Of a DNA stretch of 64,000 nucleotides, positions 10,253 to 19,895 are shown one piece after another. The notes beneath the pieces are model-generated. The model saw only the letters and a list, made by a program, of their open reading frames with translations. It was not told the origin of the DNA and made no database searches. A program made the translations under genes and the position numbers. The DNA lies in the NCBI GenBank assembly GCA_024276605.1, contig JAJRWX010000033.1, positions 1-64,000 on the forward strand. Direction: 5' to 3'. This DNA comes from Planctomycetota bacterium. Lineage in GTDB: Bacteria > Planctomycetota > Phycisphaerae > UBA1845. The number at the start of each line of letters is the position of its first letter. Within the stretch, counting starts at the first letter, position 1.

Positions 10253-11306
10253 CAGTTTCTTTTACCAATTCGCGCAGCTGGGCAAGTTCCTTCTCCAACT
10301 GCTTTACGCGCTTGATCCAATCGGGCAATTTGTGCATAGCTATCAATGACCGCCGGGCCGGGCCAATTTCGCCTGCGGGAGATCCCAAAATTTTCATACC
10401 CGCCTCGACGTCACTATGAACAGCCGATTGCCCGGCCACACTCACATTGTCACCTATCGTAATATGTCCCGCCACACCGGTTTGTCCGGCTATGGTGACA
10501 TGTTTACCGATCTTCGCCGAACCGGCGACGCCCACTAACCCAACAAACATACAATCCGGTCCGACCTTCGTACCATGACCGATCACGACCACGTTGCCAA
10601 ACTTGGTACCACTACCGATCTCAGTCTTACCCAGCGTGGCACGATCGATTGAACAATTCGCCCCAATTTCCACGTCGTCGCCGATCACCGCATAACCTGC
10701 TTGTGGAATTTTGATCCATCGGCCATCGTGGGGCGCATACCCCAACCCGTCTTCTCCAATCACAGTACCACTATGAATCGTCACACGATGACCTAACACG
10801 CAATCGTCGTACACTACTACGTTGGGATATAGAACGCACTCGTGACCGATACGAACGCGATCTGCGATGTAACATCCAGAGTAAATCGTACAACCATCGC
10901 CGATTTCAACGTCTGCAGCTATGGTTGCACCAGGTGCGATATGCGTATCTCGACCAATCTTAGCTGATGCCTCTATATTGGCCCGTTCACTAACGCCCCA
11001 CTGCGGGTGCCTGCGGTAGCCATGTAGCGCAATAATGGCAACGGTTATAGCTGCGTATGGATCCTTACACCGCAGCGCAGAAACCCCGTTTGGCACCTCC
11101 ACCCCGTCCTTCAGCACCACAGCGGAGGCTTTGGTGGCCGCTAAACTAGCGATGTACTTGGGATTGGATAAAAACGAGACCTCCCCCTCACAGGCATCTT
11201 CCAGCGTATTGACGGCATGAACCGTCTTATCCTGCCCTTTTAACTGGGTCTCAAAACCATGGTCGGAGCAGATTTTACAAAGTTCACTAAGTCGTTTTTC
11301 AGGCAT
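10245..11306 (-). CDS. lpxD: UDP-3-O-acylglucosamine N-acyltransferase LpxD
   Basis: 353 residues. The N-terminal uridine-binding domain (about 1-100) is followed by a left-handed beta-helix of hexapeptide repeats (for example GAxIAADVEIGDGCxIYSG; IGHGTKVGPDC). The catalytic His in the VVIGHG region is present, and a C-terminal helix (about 320-350) caps the trimer. It transfers a 3-hydroxyacyl chain from ACP to the 2-amino group of UDP-3-O-acylglucosamine, the third step of lipid A synthesis, in the cytoplasm. It is the first gene of an lpxD-lpxI pair. GAAAGGG lies upstream of the ATG. Its TAG stop is inside the lpxI start region, so TAG is a working terminator in this genome. Confidence 0.96.
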   Translation of the reverse strand: MPEKRLSELCKICSDHGFETQLKGQDKTVHAVNTLEDACEGEVSFLSNPKYIASLAATKASAVVLKDGVEVPNGVSALRCKDPYAAITVAIIALHGYRRHPQWGVSERANIEASAKIGRDTHIAPGATIAADVEIGDGCTIYSGCYIADRVRIGHECVLYPNVVVYDDCVLGHRVTIHSGTVIGEDGLGYAPHDGRWIKIPQAGYAVIGDDVEIGANCSIDRATLGKTEIGSGTKFGNVVVIGHGTKVGPDCMFVGLVGVAGSAKIGKHVTIAGQTGVAGHITIGDNVSVAGQSAVHSDVEAGMKILGSPAGEIGPARRSLIAMHKLPDWIKRVKQLEKELAQLRELVKETDA

Positions 11307-11843
11307 CCGCGCCCTTTCAAAGCGTTAGTTCGATCGTACAAGGCCCATTCTACGGACCGTGTTTCGACGCTGTCAAACCATGAGGCCATCGTTATCACCA
11401 GTTATCGCCTGGCACACCGTTATGTAGCCTAGTCCCACAATCTCACAATGTTCGTTTCAACGCTTGGCGTCCCTGTATCGACTAGTTACACTGCGTTGCC
11501 GGTGAACTTATCCAATGGCGGCCAGATTGGCCAATAGTGCGATTCTTGGCGTGGGATTGCAATAACCACCGCGCAATATGTAATACTCTCTACACTGAGG
11601 GTAGCGTGATGTTGGCGCGGTTGCTTGGGCCTGTTAGGGTTTTAATCAGTACTCATGGGCTTATTGAGCAGCATAAATGCCATGACTTCTACGATGGGAT
11701 GTGAGCAGACAAGCGCCTACACGTTATACCGTATCGGAACCAAACTGAACGTGCCACCCGTATCCATAGACGCATCCCATCCGTCAGGCGACATGAATCA
11801 TGTCGCCTATTCACTATGTCACACAGATACAAGAGAGTAGTTC
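11307..11843. other. divergent intergenic region
   Basis: 537 bp between lpxD (leftward) and the GT2 gene (rightward), so it should hold both promoters. The only clear structure is the hairpin at 11786-11808. The 61-codon frame at 11655-11840 is not supported as a gene: no signal, no family, and it contains the hairpin. Confidence 0.5.
11786..11808. promoter_or_regulatory. perfect 10-bp inverted repeat before the GT2 gene
   Basis: AGGCGACATG / CATGTCGCCT separated by AAT, ending 35 bp before the GTG start of the glycosyltransferase. There is no T-tract after it, so it is not a standard terminator. It could be a dimeric repressor site or an mRNA leader hairpin. Confidence 0.45.
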
Positions 11844-13400
11844 GTGTTTAACTCATTCATCTGGATCACGATAGCTGTTTTTGGCGTTTCAACACTGGCA
11901 CTAGCCGCCTACGGACTACATCTTTACGTCCTGGTCTTCCTGTTTCGTCGACGCTCCACACAAAAGCGCGCGCAACAACTAAAACTCATCGACACCTATA
12001 ACAAACAACAACCTGACGATCAATGGCCGGTCATAACCAGTCAAATTCCGATTTATAACGAATCCAACGTATCACGTCGGGTCATGGAAGCCGTTGCCGC
12101 CATGGATTACCCGCGCGGAAAGCACGAAATTCAGGTGCTCGACGACAGTACGGACGACACACGCGACATTATTGATATAACAGCCAAGCGGTTAATCAAA
12201 CAAGGCATCGACGTGCAGGTGATCCGGCGCTCTTCACGCGAAGGATATAAGGCCGGGGCACTAGCGGTCGGCGTAGCCGCTGCCAAGGGAAAATATATCG
12301 CCGTCTTCGACGCCGATTTTACACCACCGAAAGACTTTCTGCGTAAAGCAGCTGCGCTGTTGGAATATGCCCCGGACTTAGCCTGCCTGCAAGGTCGCTG
12401 GTCACATCTGAACCGCGAAGAATCCTGGCTTACGGAAGCACAATCTTTGGGCATTGACGGGCACTTTGCCATTGAGCAAGGCGCACGGGCCTGGAATGGT
12501 TTGATGATGAATTTCAACGGGACAGCCGGGGTCTGGCGTAAAGAAGCCATTGACGATCCCCAAGTCGGCGGCTGGAGCGGAGATACGTTAACCGAGGACT
12601 TGGACCTTTCCTACCGGGCGCAGTTAGCCGGCTGGCGCATTGATTATTGTTTCGATATGCCATGCCCTGCGGAACTTCCCGGTGATGTGAACGCACTCAA
12701 AAGCCAACAGCGCCGGTGGGCGACGGGTTCCATACAGGTCGCACGTAAACTCCTACCGCGCATCTGGCGAGCACCCTTGTCTTTGGGTACGAAAATCGAA
12801 GCTACCCTACACCTTACGCACTATTCGGTAGCGCTATGGATGCTACTGCTCGCGTTGGTAGCTCGACCGATGTTATTTATCTTTGATAACGGTCGTGTAT
12901 TTGATAGCGACTGGTTCACCTTGGCATGGTGCATCATCATCATGTCCGCAGTCGCGCCGTCGATCACGTATACCTACGCACGATATTGCCTGGGTGGTCG
13001 ATGGTCGGGACTGCGTACCATACCTTCGATGTTGATGTTAGGGTGCGGTTTGTGCGTCAGCAATACGCTGGCTGTGCTTCGTGGTCTTTGGGGTTGGGGC
13101 GGTGAATTTGTCCGCACACCCAAATCCGGTAGTACGGCAGTACACACACACCAGTCAAGTTATAAAGCCGTGCAAAACCAACTGTGGATTGTGGAAATTA
13201 TCTTGGGTATTTATTCACTGGTATCGTTTACCGTATTTGCCTCCGGTACGCACCGACTGTTCAGTGTATTCCTATTGATCTACGCCGTCGGTTTCCTGGT
13301 CATCGGATGGTTATCTAAACCCGCCACGGTAAATCGTCCATCTCCAGCACCACTGGTTACGGTCAAGGCAACGGCATCCAAGCCGGGCGCAAGTAGATAA
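11844..13400 (+). CDS. membrane family 2 glycosyltransferase (cellulose/mannan synthase-like)
   Basis: 518 residues with a TM helix at about 5-33, a cytosolic GT2 domain, and three or more TM helices from about 315 on. Catalytic features in order: QIPIYNE, DDSTDDT (first Asp), DADFTPP (DxD, UDP-sugar binding), TEDLDLSYR (catalytic base TED), and QQRRWATGS (QxxRW, acceptor end). This set defines processive beta-glycan synthases of the CesA/CslA type. No PilZ domain is present, so c-di-GMP control is not evident. A GTG start with GAGAG 8 nt upstream is used. The next gene, an integral membrane glycosyltransferase, follows 22 bp later, so the two probably build or modify one cell-surface polysaccharide. 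The exact sugar is not known. Confidence 0.88.
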   Translation: MFNSFIWITIAVFGVSTLALAAYGLHLYVLVFLFRRRSTQKRAQQLKLIDTYNKQQPDDQWPVITSQIPIYNESNVSRRVMEAVAAMDYPRGKHEIQVLDDSTDDTRDIIDITAKRLIKQGIDVQVIRRSSREGYKAGALAVGVAAAKGKYIAVFDADFTPPKDFLRKAAALLEYAPDLACLQGRWSHLNREESWLTEAQSLGIDGHFAIEQGARAWNGLMMNFNGTAGVWRKEAIDDPQVGGWSGDTLTEDLDLSYRAQLAGWRIDYCFDMPCPAELPGDVNALKSQQRRWATGSIQVARKLLPRIWRAPLSLGTKIEATLHLTHYSVALWMLLLALVARPMLFIFDNGRVFDSDWFTLAWCIIIMSAVAPSITYTYARYCLGGRWSGLRTIPSMLMLGCGLCVSNTLAVLRGLWGWGGEFVRTPKSGSTAVHTHQSSYKAVQNQLWIVEIILGIYSLVSFTVFASGTHRLFSVFLLIYAVGFLVIGWLSKPATVNRPSPAPLVTVKATASKPGASR

Positions 13401-13422
13401 TCCACCATTATGCGAAACAACC

Positions 13423-14802
13423 GTGACGCGAGATACACACCAATCCGTCTCGCTTGATCCCTCAACCGGTCGCCCATCCGATCCGCGCAATACTACAAGT
13501 GCCGAATGTACGTCACTAACCAAAGGCATGACGGCACTAACCGTGCTTGGTTGGTTAGGATTGGTCGGCTTCGCCGTCATCGTTGCCTGCATCGGAGGCA
13601 TCGAACCGAAGGTGCGTCTATTTCAATGCGCCTACGCCCTGGGTTTCGCCGGATACTTCCTGTTGGCTGTGGTTGTCGGGCGCGAAAAACCCAGTTCACA
13701 TGCCACACATTGGCCTTGGTGGCTATGCGGTTGCCTTGCATTGCGTGTGATATTGATCGCCACGACACCCAGTGATGACGTGAATCGTTACCTTTGGGAA
13801 GGCCGGGTTCAACAAGCAGGGTTTAACCCCTACGCCCACGCCCCGGACGATCCCGCCCTCGCCCATCTTCGCAACGAAGACTGGAAAAACATCAACCATC
13901 CCGATTACCCCGCCATCTATCCACCTGTCGCGCAGGCTGTTTTTCTCCTCGCCGCCGCGATTCATCCATCACTCATAAGCGTCAAATGCATGGTTATGCT
14001 TTGTGACGCCTTGGTCGTCATATTATTGGCGTCGGTACTGCGCGCCATGGGCCGGGCGCCGCATGGAGCGTTGCTATATGCACTTTGTCCGCTGGTTCTC
14101 ACATCATTCGCAGTAGAAGCTCATATCGACAGCCTGATGTTGCTGTTCACCATACTAAGCATACACACCGCCCAGGTTCATCGCATGAACCTCGCCGCCC
14201 TCGCACTAGGTTTAGCCATCTCATCGAAACTCATCGTCATCGTTCTATTACCCTGGCTTTTCTTTCGCTCTCGCCGGTCGGCTATCCTTGCATTAACCGT
14301 TTTCGCCTTGAGCTATTTGCCGTATGCTTCCGCAGGCGCATCACTGATGGAGAGCCTCACACGCTTTGGTGGCGGCACATCGTTTTTCAGTCTGAATGAG
14401 ACGCTGGGGATATTGCATGTCAGCGCTGGATCAACAAAAATCATCGTGGCCATGCTGCTTGTAAGTTGGATTAGCTGGATCAGTTATCGCACCACATCCT
14501 ACGCGCACGCCGCTTCGGCTAGCTTAACCGCACTCCTACTATTGATGCCCATCGTTCACTATTGGTATCTGAGTTGGGTTATTCTTTTCGTCCCGTTCGT
14601 GCGTCAATGGCGATGGGTCGCCGCAGCATGTGCCATGGTGGTCTATTTTCAGGCACAGGCAGAACTTGTTGCAAACGGAACGTGGCTCATGCCGGCCTGG
14701 GCGCCGATGATCGTGTGGGGATGTTTGGGTTTGGCGTGGTTGGGAGATTCAATTCTCGCACAAACAAAACCTACAGATGTCAATTTGGTGACACCTAATT
14801 GA
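13423..14802 (+). CDS. integral membrane glycosyltransferase, GT87/GT-C (DUF2029)-like
   Basis: 459 residues with about ten hydrophobic helices. Just after the second helix comes DDVNRYLWEGRVQQAGFNPY; the Asp pair and the NPY box are typical of GT-C enzymes that take mannose or another sugar from a polyprenyl-phosphate donor. IYPPVAQAVF and the later HYWYLSW also fit. The GTG at 13423 gives a 35-residue polar leader; an ATG at 13528 (MTALTVLGWLG) would begin directly at the first helix and is a fair alternative. It lies downstream of the GT2 synthase. A polyprenyl-phosphate-sugar donor could come from the DPM-like enzyme at 17.7 kb; that link is an inference. Confidence 0.75.
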   Translation: MTRDTHQSVSLDPSTGRPSDPRNTTSAECTSLTKGMTALTVLGWLGLVGFAVIVACIGGIEPKVRLFQCAYALGFAGYFLLAVVVGREKPSSHATHWPWWLCGCLALRVILIATTPSDDVNRYLWEGRVQQAGFNPYAHAPDDPALAHLRNEDWKNINHPDYPAIYPPVAQAVFLLAAAIHPSLISVKCMVMLCDALVVILLASVLRAMGRAPHGALLYALCPLVLTSFAVEAHIDSLMLLFTILSIHTAQVHRMNLAALALGLAISSKLIVIVLLPWLFFRSRRSAILALTVFALSYLPYASAGASLMESLTRFGGGTSFFSLNETLGILHVSAGSTKIIVAMLLVSWISWISYRTTSYAHAASASLTALLLLMPIVHYWYLSWVILFVPFVRQWRWVAAACAMVVYFQAQAELVANGTWLMPAWAPMIVWGCLGLAWLGDSILAQTKPTDVNLVTPN

Positions 14803-14809
14803 CGTGCGA

Positions 14810-15928
14810 TTATTGTGAACCGCCTGAATCATCCCCCAGTGATATTTTAGTGCGAATCAACCCACCGGGCGGCAACCTGATAGGAATATATCCATCTTCC
14901 TTGATCTTTTGCGTCACGACTTTCACATCGAGCAAGACATCAGCCAGTCTTTGCAAGCTAAGCACCGCCGCTTCGTACAGTCGATCGTCACGCGCAAGCA
15001 ACCCCGCGGTCCCCTTGCCTTGTGCTACCTGTTCCAGCACGATAGCCAGGCTCGTCGCCCCGCTACTGAGCTTTTCAAGTACGTCGTTAAGCTTAACGAA
15101 CGTTTGATTGAGGTCTTCTTCTAACTCATGAAGCCCTTCATCAACACGGTTTGTAATACGCTCACTTTGCTGTTTCCATATCGCCATCGTATCCTTCAAT
15201 GCCCCGGAAGCGTCACGCAAATCGCGCACGGCGACTTTGACATCTCCCTGCACTGCATCATCGCCCAGCACGGCGTTAAGGTTAGCCACTAATTGATCAA
15301 TGCGCTATAACGCAGTGCTTAGATTAGGCGTAATACCATGCTCAGCCGCATCAGGTTCACCAGTCTGTGCCACTGTCCTGGCTTCGAGTATGTGCGACAA
15401 ATTGGTACCCACCGGCGCCCACTGCTCAGTCAAGTCGCCGATATTGACAATGGCACGATTGACATTATCCACCATGTCTTTGGAAATCATCTCGCCGATG
15501 ATACTTCTCATTTCACCGGGGATAGTCGCGTTTTTACGCGGAATAGACCCCGAAGACGTCCCCGGTACCACAATAATTTCGATATGACCGGTACCTATAC
15601 CCAGTGTCGCACCAAATACGCGAGCCGTTGAACCAACGGGGATTGAATACATTTTCTGGATGCCGGCGACCACGCGAACACCCATTTCCGGATGTTTAAG
15701 ATCTTCAAACTCCAAACGCTTCACACGACCGATTTCCACGCCGTTAAGTTGGACGGGACTTCCCTCTCCGATACCGCTTAGATGGGTCACGTGGGTTATG
15801 CTAAGCTCCCATTCGTTGCCGCCTAACCAACTGGGTGTCTCACCAAACCATGCCATTAGAATAGCCAGCATGGAAAACCCGGACATCACAAACAGCCCAA
15901 CCCAAAAATTACGCTTAGCTTCGCTCAT
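14810..15928 (-). CDS. mlaD: MCE/MlaD-family lipid transport protein, with an internal in-frame TAG
   Basis: Periplasmic substrate-binding subunit of an Mla-type ABC transporter. The N-terminal part (207 codons, 15928-15308) has a TM anchor at about 8-28 and a full MCE domain (GIGEGSPVQLNGVEIGRV; ATLGIGTGHIEI). The C-terminal part (codons 14810-15304) is a long helical tail (DLRDASGALKDT..., LNQTFVKLNDVLEKL) such as forms the central pore or coiled coil. The two parts are in the same frame and are separated only by TAG at 15305-15307, in ...NLSTAL-stop-RIDQLVANL.... The start overlaps the 3' end of mlaF by 4 bp. The MCE domain itself would still be made if the stop is real. The family call is sure; intactness is not. 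Confidence 0.85.
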
Positions 15929-16731
15929 GCCTCGCTTTTCCCTTGTAATGTCTTTAACACTTCATCGGAACATCGACCTTCAACGAAACACCGCACGCGA
16001 ACATCATCCGTCTTCATCACGGCTTCAGGTGTTCCGTCAAAGATAAATTTCCCCTGATATATCATGACAATCCGATCCGCGACTTTTCTAGCGCTGGCCA
16101 TATCGTGTGTCACAACAACACTCGTCACACCAAGCTCGCGTTTTAGTTTCAAAATTAGTTCATTAATCTCATCAGAACGTGGCGGGTCCAGACCTGTCGT
16201 GGGTTCATCATATAGAATAAGTTCAGGGTCAACAGCTATCGCCCGGGCCAGCGCCACGCGCTTTTTCTGCCCGCCCGATAGGTCCGCAGGCCAACGATCC
16301 TGAAACCCGTCCATGCCCACCATAGCCAGTTTCTCAGCCACGATGACATCAATTTCAGATTTCCCCTTTTTACTATGTTCCACGATGGGAAACGCAATGT
16401 TGTCTGCCACCGTCATCGAATCAAACAATGCGCTAAGTTGAAACAAGAAACCAAAGCGGTAACGAATCGATACCAAAGCACGTTCAGGAAGATTATCAAT
16501 ACGTTTCGACCGGTAGTACACTTCACCGCGATCAGGCTTGAGCAAGCGCACAATATGCTTGAGAATCACACTCTTGCCCGCGCCAGACTCTCCAATCACT
16601 ACCGTCGTTTCACCAGTTTTTAGTTCGAGATCGATACCGTCCAGAACAACCATCGGGCCAAACCGTTTATGAACATCCACCAGTCTAATCAGTGGTTCGT
16701 GATTGCTTGCTGATTGAATCATAGAAGCCAA
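15925..16731 (-). CDS. mlaF: Mla-type ABC transporter ATPase MlaF
   Basis: 268 residues. Walker A GESGAGKS, signature LSGGQKKRVALARA, Walker B LILYDEPTTGLD and the H-loop VVVTHD are all present, so it should be an active ATPase. It powers phospholipid transport between the inner and outer membranes with the MlaE permease (14 bp upstream) and the MCE protein (4-bp overlap downstream). The gene order mlaE-mlaF-mlaD matches the common minimal operon. No MlaB (STAS), MlaC or MlaA gene is seen in the window. It ends in TGA. Confidence 0.94.
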   Translation of the reverse strand: MASMIQSASNHEPLIRLVDVHKRFGPMVVLDGIDLELKTGETTVVIGESGAGKSVILKHIVRLLKPDRGEVYYRSKRIDNLPERALVSIRYRFGFLFQLSALFDSMTVADNIAFPIVEHSKKGKSEIDVIVAEKLAMVGMDGFQDRWPADLSGGQKKRVALARAIAVDPELILYDEPTTGLDPPRSDEINELILKLKRELGVTSVVVTHDMASARKVADRIVMIYQGKFIFDGTPEAVMKTDDVRVRCFVEGRCSDEVLKTLQGKSEA

Positions 16732-16745
16732 AAAACAAAATGGGC

Positions 16746-17564
16746 CTAAATAAGCGACTTAAAACCATATAAACCACGATACAAACCGGACAGAAACGTG
16801 CCGATGAAAAAATCAGTAATTAAAATGACGATAAAGCTAATGACAAAAGATTCCGTACATGCCTTGCCAACACCCTCCGCGCCGGTACGACAATGAAACC
16901 CTTTGTAACACGCGATCAGCGCGATTGCACCGCCAAATACTAAGCTCTTCGTAAACCCCACCATCACATCCCAACCTTCTATGGCATCTTTAATATGATA
17001 CCAATAAGGCCCTGAGGGGATGCCTTTCATCATGACAGCCACGAACCACCCTGCCAGAGAACCTGCTACGTCGCAAAAAAACGTGAGTAGCGGTGCAAAC
17101 AATAAACAAGCTAAAAATCTTGGAACGACGAGCTGTCGGATCGGATCCGTACCCATCACGGACAATGCGCTAATCTGTTCAGTCACACGCATTGTACCCA
17201 GCTCAGCCGTTAATGCACCGCCTACTCGCCCGGCCAACATCACACCGGCTAGTACAGGTCCAAGCTCCTGCACGAGCGATACGGTCACCAGGATACCCAT
17301 ATGGTTCTCGAACCCGGCGGCACTAAGCTGGTCATAACTTTGGATAGCTAAGACCAATCCCACAAACGTGCCGGTAACTAAAATGACAGGGAGTGTGCGG
17401 TTGCCAATCTCAAAAAACAACGGCATGGTCCGCGACCATGTACTCCGTTGCACCAACCCGGGAATCAACCAACGAAACATTTGCCAACAAAAAATCGCTG
17501 ATTGCCCGAAGGCACCGATCGTCGTAGTCGTGCGAACGCCGATGGCAGAGAATACGTTTAACAT
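16746..17564 (-). CDS. mlaE: Mla-type ABC transporter permease MlaE (DUF140)
   Basis: 272 residues with five or six TM helices. The family hallmark is ELGPVLAGVMLAGRVGGA followed by ELGTMRVTEQISALSVMGTDP, the conserved cytosolic coupling region of MlaE. It forms a homodimeric channel for phospholipid movement. It is the first gene of the mla operon and is divergent from the DPM-like gene, so the 100-130 bp between them carries both promoters. It ends in TAG. Confidence 0.95.
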   Translation of the reverse strand: MLNVFSAIGVRTTTTIGAFGQSAIFCWQMFRWLIPGLVQRSTWSRTMPLFFEIGNRTLPVILVTGTFVGLVLAIQSYDQLSAAGFENHMGILVTVSLVQELGPVLAGVMLAGRVGGALTAELGTMRVTEQISALSVMGTDPIRQLVVPRFLACLLFAPLLTFFCDVAGSLAGWFVAVMMKGIPSGPYWYHIKDAIEGWDVMVGFTKSLVFGGAIALIACYKGFHCRTGAEGVGKACTESFVISFIVILITDFFIGTFLSGLYRGLYGFKSLI

Positions 17565-17692
17565 CCGTCACCGCAGCCTTATCATGGTTTACAACATATT
17601 GAAACTGGCAATAGCCGAACACATCTTCCCGCGCCAATGAATCGTGTCAAACCTTTTCAAGATCGTTGTCGAGTAAGCGCACTACCCGTATC

Positions 17693-18499
17693 ATGCTCGA
17701 CATGTCCGTCACTACGCCGACTGCTTCTATCATCGTCCCCACATTCCGTGAGGCCGCGAATCTAGATACACTTATCAAACGCTGCTTTCAAGCTACCCAA
17801 AGTGCCGCGATCGAAGCCGAGTTAATCATTGTCGACGATGACTCCAACGACGGTACTGAAGCGGTAATCGAAAAAATCGTCGAAAGTTATCCAGTCAAGC
17901 TCGTGGTTCGCAAATCAAAGCGAGGCCTGGCCACAGCCGTACTCACCGGGTTTCGCCATGCTGCTGGAGAAAAATTCGTCGTACTCGACGCTGACCTGCA
18001 ACATCCTCCGGAGATGATTCCAGCCTTGCTACAGGCTTTGGATGACAACAATTGCGATTTTGCCCTCGGCTCCAGATATGCTCAAGGTGGCGGCATCGAA
18101 GACAGTTGGCCCTGGTATCGACGTCTCACCTCGCGCGTAGCTACCATGCTGGCCAACCCACTCGCACCGCTAGCTGACCCCATGTCAGGTTTTTTCGCCA
18201 TTACCCGTAAAATCTGGGAAGACGCCGCCCATCTCAACCCCTTAGGCTATAAAATTGCCCTGGAGTTGTACGTCAAAGGCGGATGCAGCAAACCCGTCGA
18301 AATTCCTATCCGCTTCGCCACTCGCCGTGCGGGCCGTAGCAAACTCACCTTTTCATAGCAAATTCAATACGCGAGACACCTGCTCGGTCTTTACAAATTT
18401 CGATTTCCTCATGCTTACTATCTCACAAGTGCCTTATTGCTGATATCCATAACAAGTGCGATGATAATCATAGCAGAACCCTTATGGCGTGCGTCGTAG
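17693..18499 (+). CDS. dolichol-phosphate-mannose-synthase-like GT2, with an internal in-frame TAG
   Basis: Family 2 glycosyltransferase of the DPM1 type: SIIVPTFREAANL, DDDSNDGT, VVLDADLQHPPE (DxD), DPMSGFFA and the C-terminal FATRRAGRSKLTFS. It makes polyprenyl-phosphate-linked sugar from a nucleotide sugar. TAG at 18356-18358 follows SKLTFS. The frame continues with QIQYARHLLGLYKFRFP and a hydrophobic helix (YYLTSALLLISITSAMIIIA), which is exactly what follows in the family, to a second TAG at 18497-18499. So the stop removes a normal C-terminal membrane anchor, while the catalytic domain is complete. ATGs at 17693 and 17702 are better starts than the TTG at 17666. Confidence 0.85.
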
Positions 18500-18531
18500 T
18501 ATTCCGATCATGCATGGATTAATGGACGTAT

Positions 18532-18590
18532 GGGTGGCATAGGCAAGGATTTGTTTGCCCGTGACGGATTCTGGTACATCACGGGCACCC
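18532..18590 (+). repeat. diverged partial copy of the MITE-like element family
   Basis: GGGTGGCATAGGCAAGGATT then TTTGCCCG closely matches the left half of copy A3 (GGCGGCATGGGCAAGG, TTTTTGCCCG). It holds its own hairpin, GCCCGTGA (18557-18564) with TCACGGGC (18579-18586), but lacks the long central palindrome. It follows the DPM-like gene by about 30 bp. Confidence 0.5.
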
Positions 18591-18704
18591 TACAATCAAG
18601 GTGTGATAAGGCACGAGTGTCTTGACGAAAGGATCGTTCTCTAACCGTCGCGATTCGGTTTGACGCGGTATAATGACAGAGAAGCAATAATGGAGAAGTA
18701 ACGT

Positions 18705-19103
18705 ATGCCCAGCATTCCACGACCACCATCTAACGAACCGGCGATCCGTATTGTAATGATGCCTCGTGATACGAACGCCGATGGCACGATCTTTGGTGGC
18801 GTTATTCTGTCACTCATCGACCAGGCTGCGTATGTCGAAGCCATGCGCCAGGCGCACCACTTATATGTCACGGTTTCCTTCAACAAAATCGAATTCCACG
18901 AGCCGGTGTATGTTGGCGATGTACTCAGTCTTTACGCCAACGCTTCACGCATTGGTCGTACTTCTATGACCATCTCCGTGCGCGTCAGCGCACGACGCCG
19001 TAAAACACCGGACGACACGATAAAAGTAACCGAAGGCGAGATCGTCTTCGTAGCGGTTGATAGTCAAGGGAAACCAACGCCGATCATCGAAGAAACGGAC
19101 TGA
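18705..19103 (+). CDS. acyl-CoA thioesterase, YciA-like hotdog protein
   Basis: 132 residues. Single hotdog domain with DTNADGTIFGGVILSLIDQA, where Asn/Asp and the GG before the long helix make the active site, and VSFNKIEFHEPVYVGD, which lines the CoA-binding strand. It hydrolyses acyl-CoA esters in the cytosol. GGAGAAG about 8 nt upstream supports the ATG. It stands alone, between the DPM-like gene and a sulfotransferase on the other strand. Confidence 0.9.
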   Translation: MPSIPRPPSNEPAIRIVMMPRDTNADGTIFGGVILSLIDQAAYVEAMRQAHHLYVTVSFNKIEFHEPVYVGDVLSLYANASRIGRTSMTISVRVSARRRKTPDDTIKVTEGEIVFVAVDSQGKPTPIIEETD

Positions 19104-19147
19104 ATCTCCCCATCATCACCACAAACACCGTCGTTCCCGTACTTCTT

Positions 19148-19230
19148 GTCATTTCCGCACAGGTGGAAATCCAGTTTCTTACTGTACGTACACTGTGCCA
19201 CAGTTGGTTTTCCACCTGCGTGGGAATGAC
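19148..19230. repeat. two facing copies of a short REP palindrome (family C)
   Basis: GTCATTTCCGCACAGGTGGA at 19148 and, inverted, TTTTCCACCTGCGTGGGAAT ending in GAC at 19230, so the whole can fold on itself. The same motif, as GTCGTTCCCGCAAAGGCGGG, occurs at 37501. Confidence 0.6.
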
Positions 19231-19304
19231 GAATCGCCTACGCAAGATTGACTAACACCCACGCGGATTAAGCCCCCGGCTCACTATACATGACATGAAA
19301 CCAA

Positions 19305-19895
19305 CTAATGCTGCGTCGCTCGGTTTCGATAAAGTGTCGGATCAACCACCGCCCCCATAACCTCTCTATCGAGTCCGCCGCCAAGGAATGCGTCGATCTT
19401 TTCAATCATCGGTTTGGGGTCTTTGAGCATGTCGTTGTACCATACTTCGAGCATTTGAAAATTCGCGTGCGTCTGGACCCACTGATACACCTTATCGAGT
19501 TGTTGAGTAAACACATTCTTGATGATTTGAGGATCCATGTCGCCGCCGCCTTTTTGGTTGCGGTCGAGCATGATGTTTTGCGACTTGACGATTTCATCCA
19601 TATGCCGCCGCATCATCACCACGCGATAAGCGTATTGGTCGGGCAGATCCATCAGCAATAGATGTACCATTTTAACAACTTTTCCAGGTGCATCTGCTAA
19701 CCAGGATGCGTCTTGCTTAGTTTTTTTGACAGGCTCAAATTCGTAATAGCCCTTCGGATTGTCCTCGTCGGCGACGCGTACGTGATCAATCAACGCTTCA
19801 ATACCACCTTTGTCCAGCATTTGCATCATCATCGATGTGCCGGACCGCGGCAGGCCTGAAACAATGGTTAGAAATTGGCTTCGATCAGTTGTCAT
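19305..19895 (-). CDS. sulfotransferase-family protein (P-loop, PAPS-type)
   Basis: 196 residues, short for the family. SGLPRSGTSMMMQML near the N-terminus is the 5'-phosphosulfate loop, and RVVMMRRHMDEIVKSQ near residue 93 is the 3'-phosphate binding segment with its Arg and Ser. A family Sulfotransfer_1/3-like fold is therefore likely, transferring sulfate from PAPS to a sugar, lipid or protein. The acceptor cannot be read from the sequence. It ends in TAG. It is a single gene and its neighbours give no pathway. Confidence 0.78.
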   Translation of the reverse strand: MTTDRSQFLTIVSGLPRSGTSMMMQMLDKGGIEALIDHVRVADEDNPKGYYEFEPVKKTKQDASWLADAPGKVVKMVHLLLMDLPDQYAYRVVMMRRHMDEIVKSQNIMLDRNQKGGGDMDPQIIKNVFTQQLDKVYQWVQTHANFQMLEVWYNDMLKDPKPMIEKIDAFLGGGLDREVMGAVVDPTLYRNRATQH

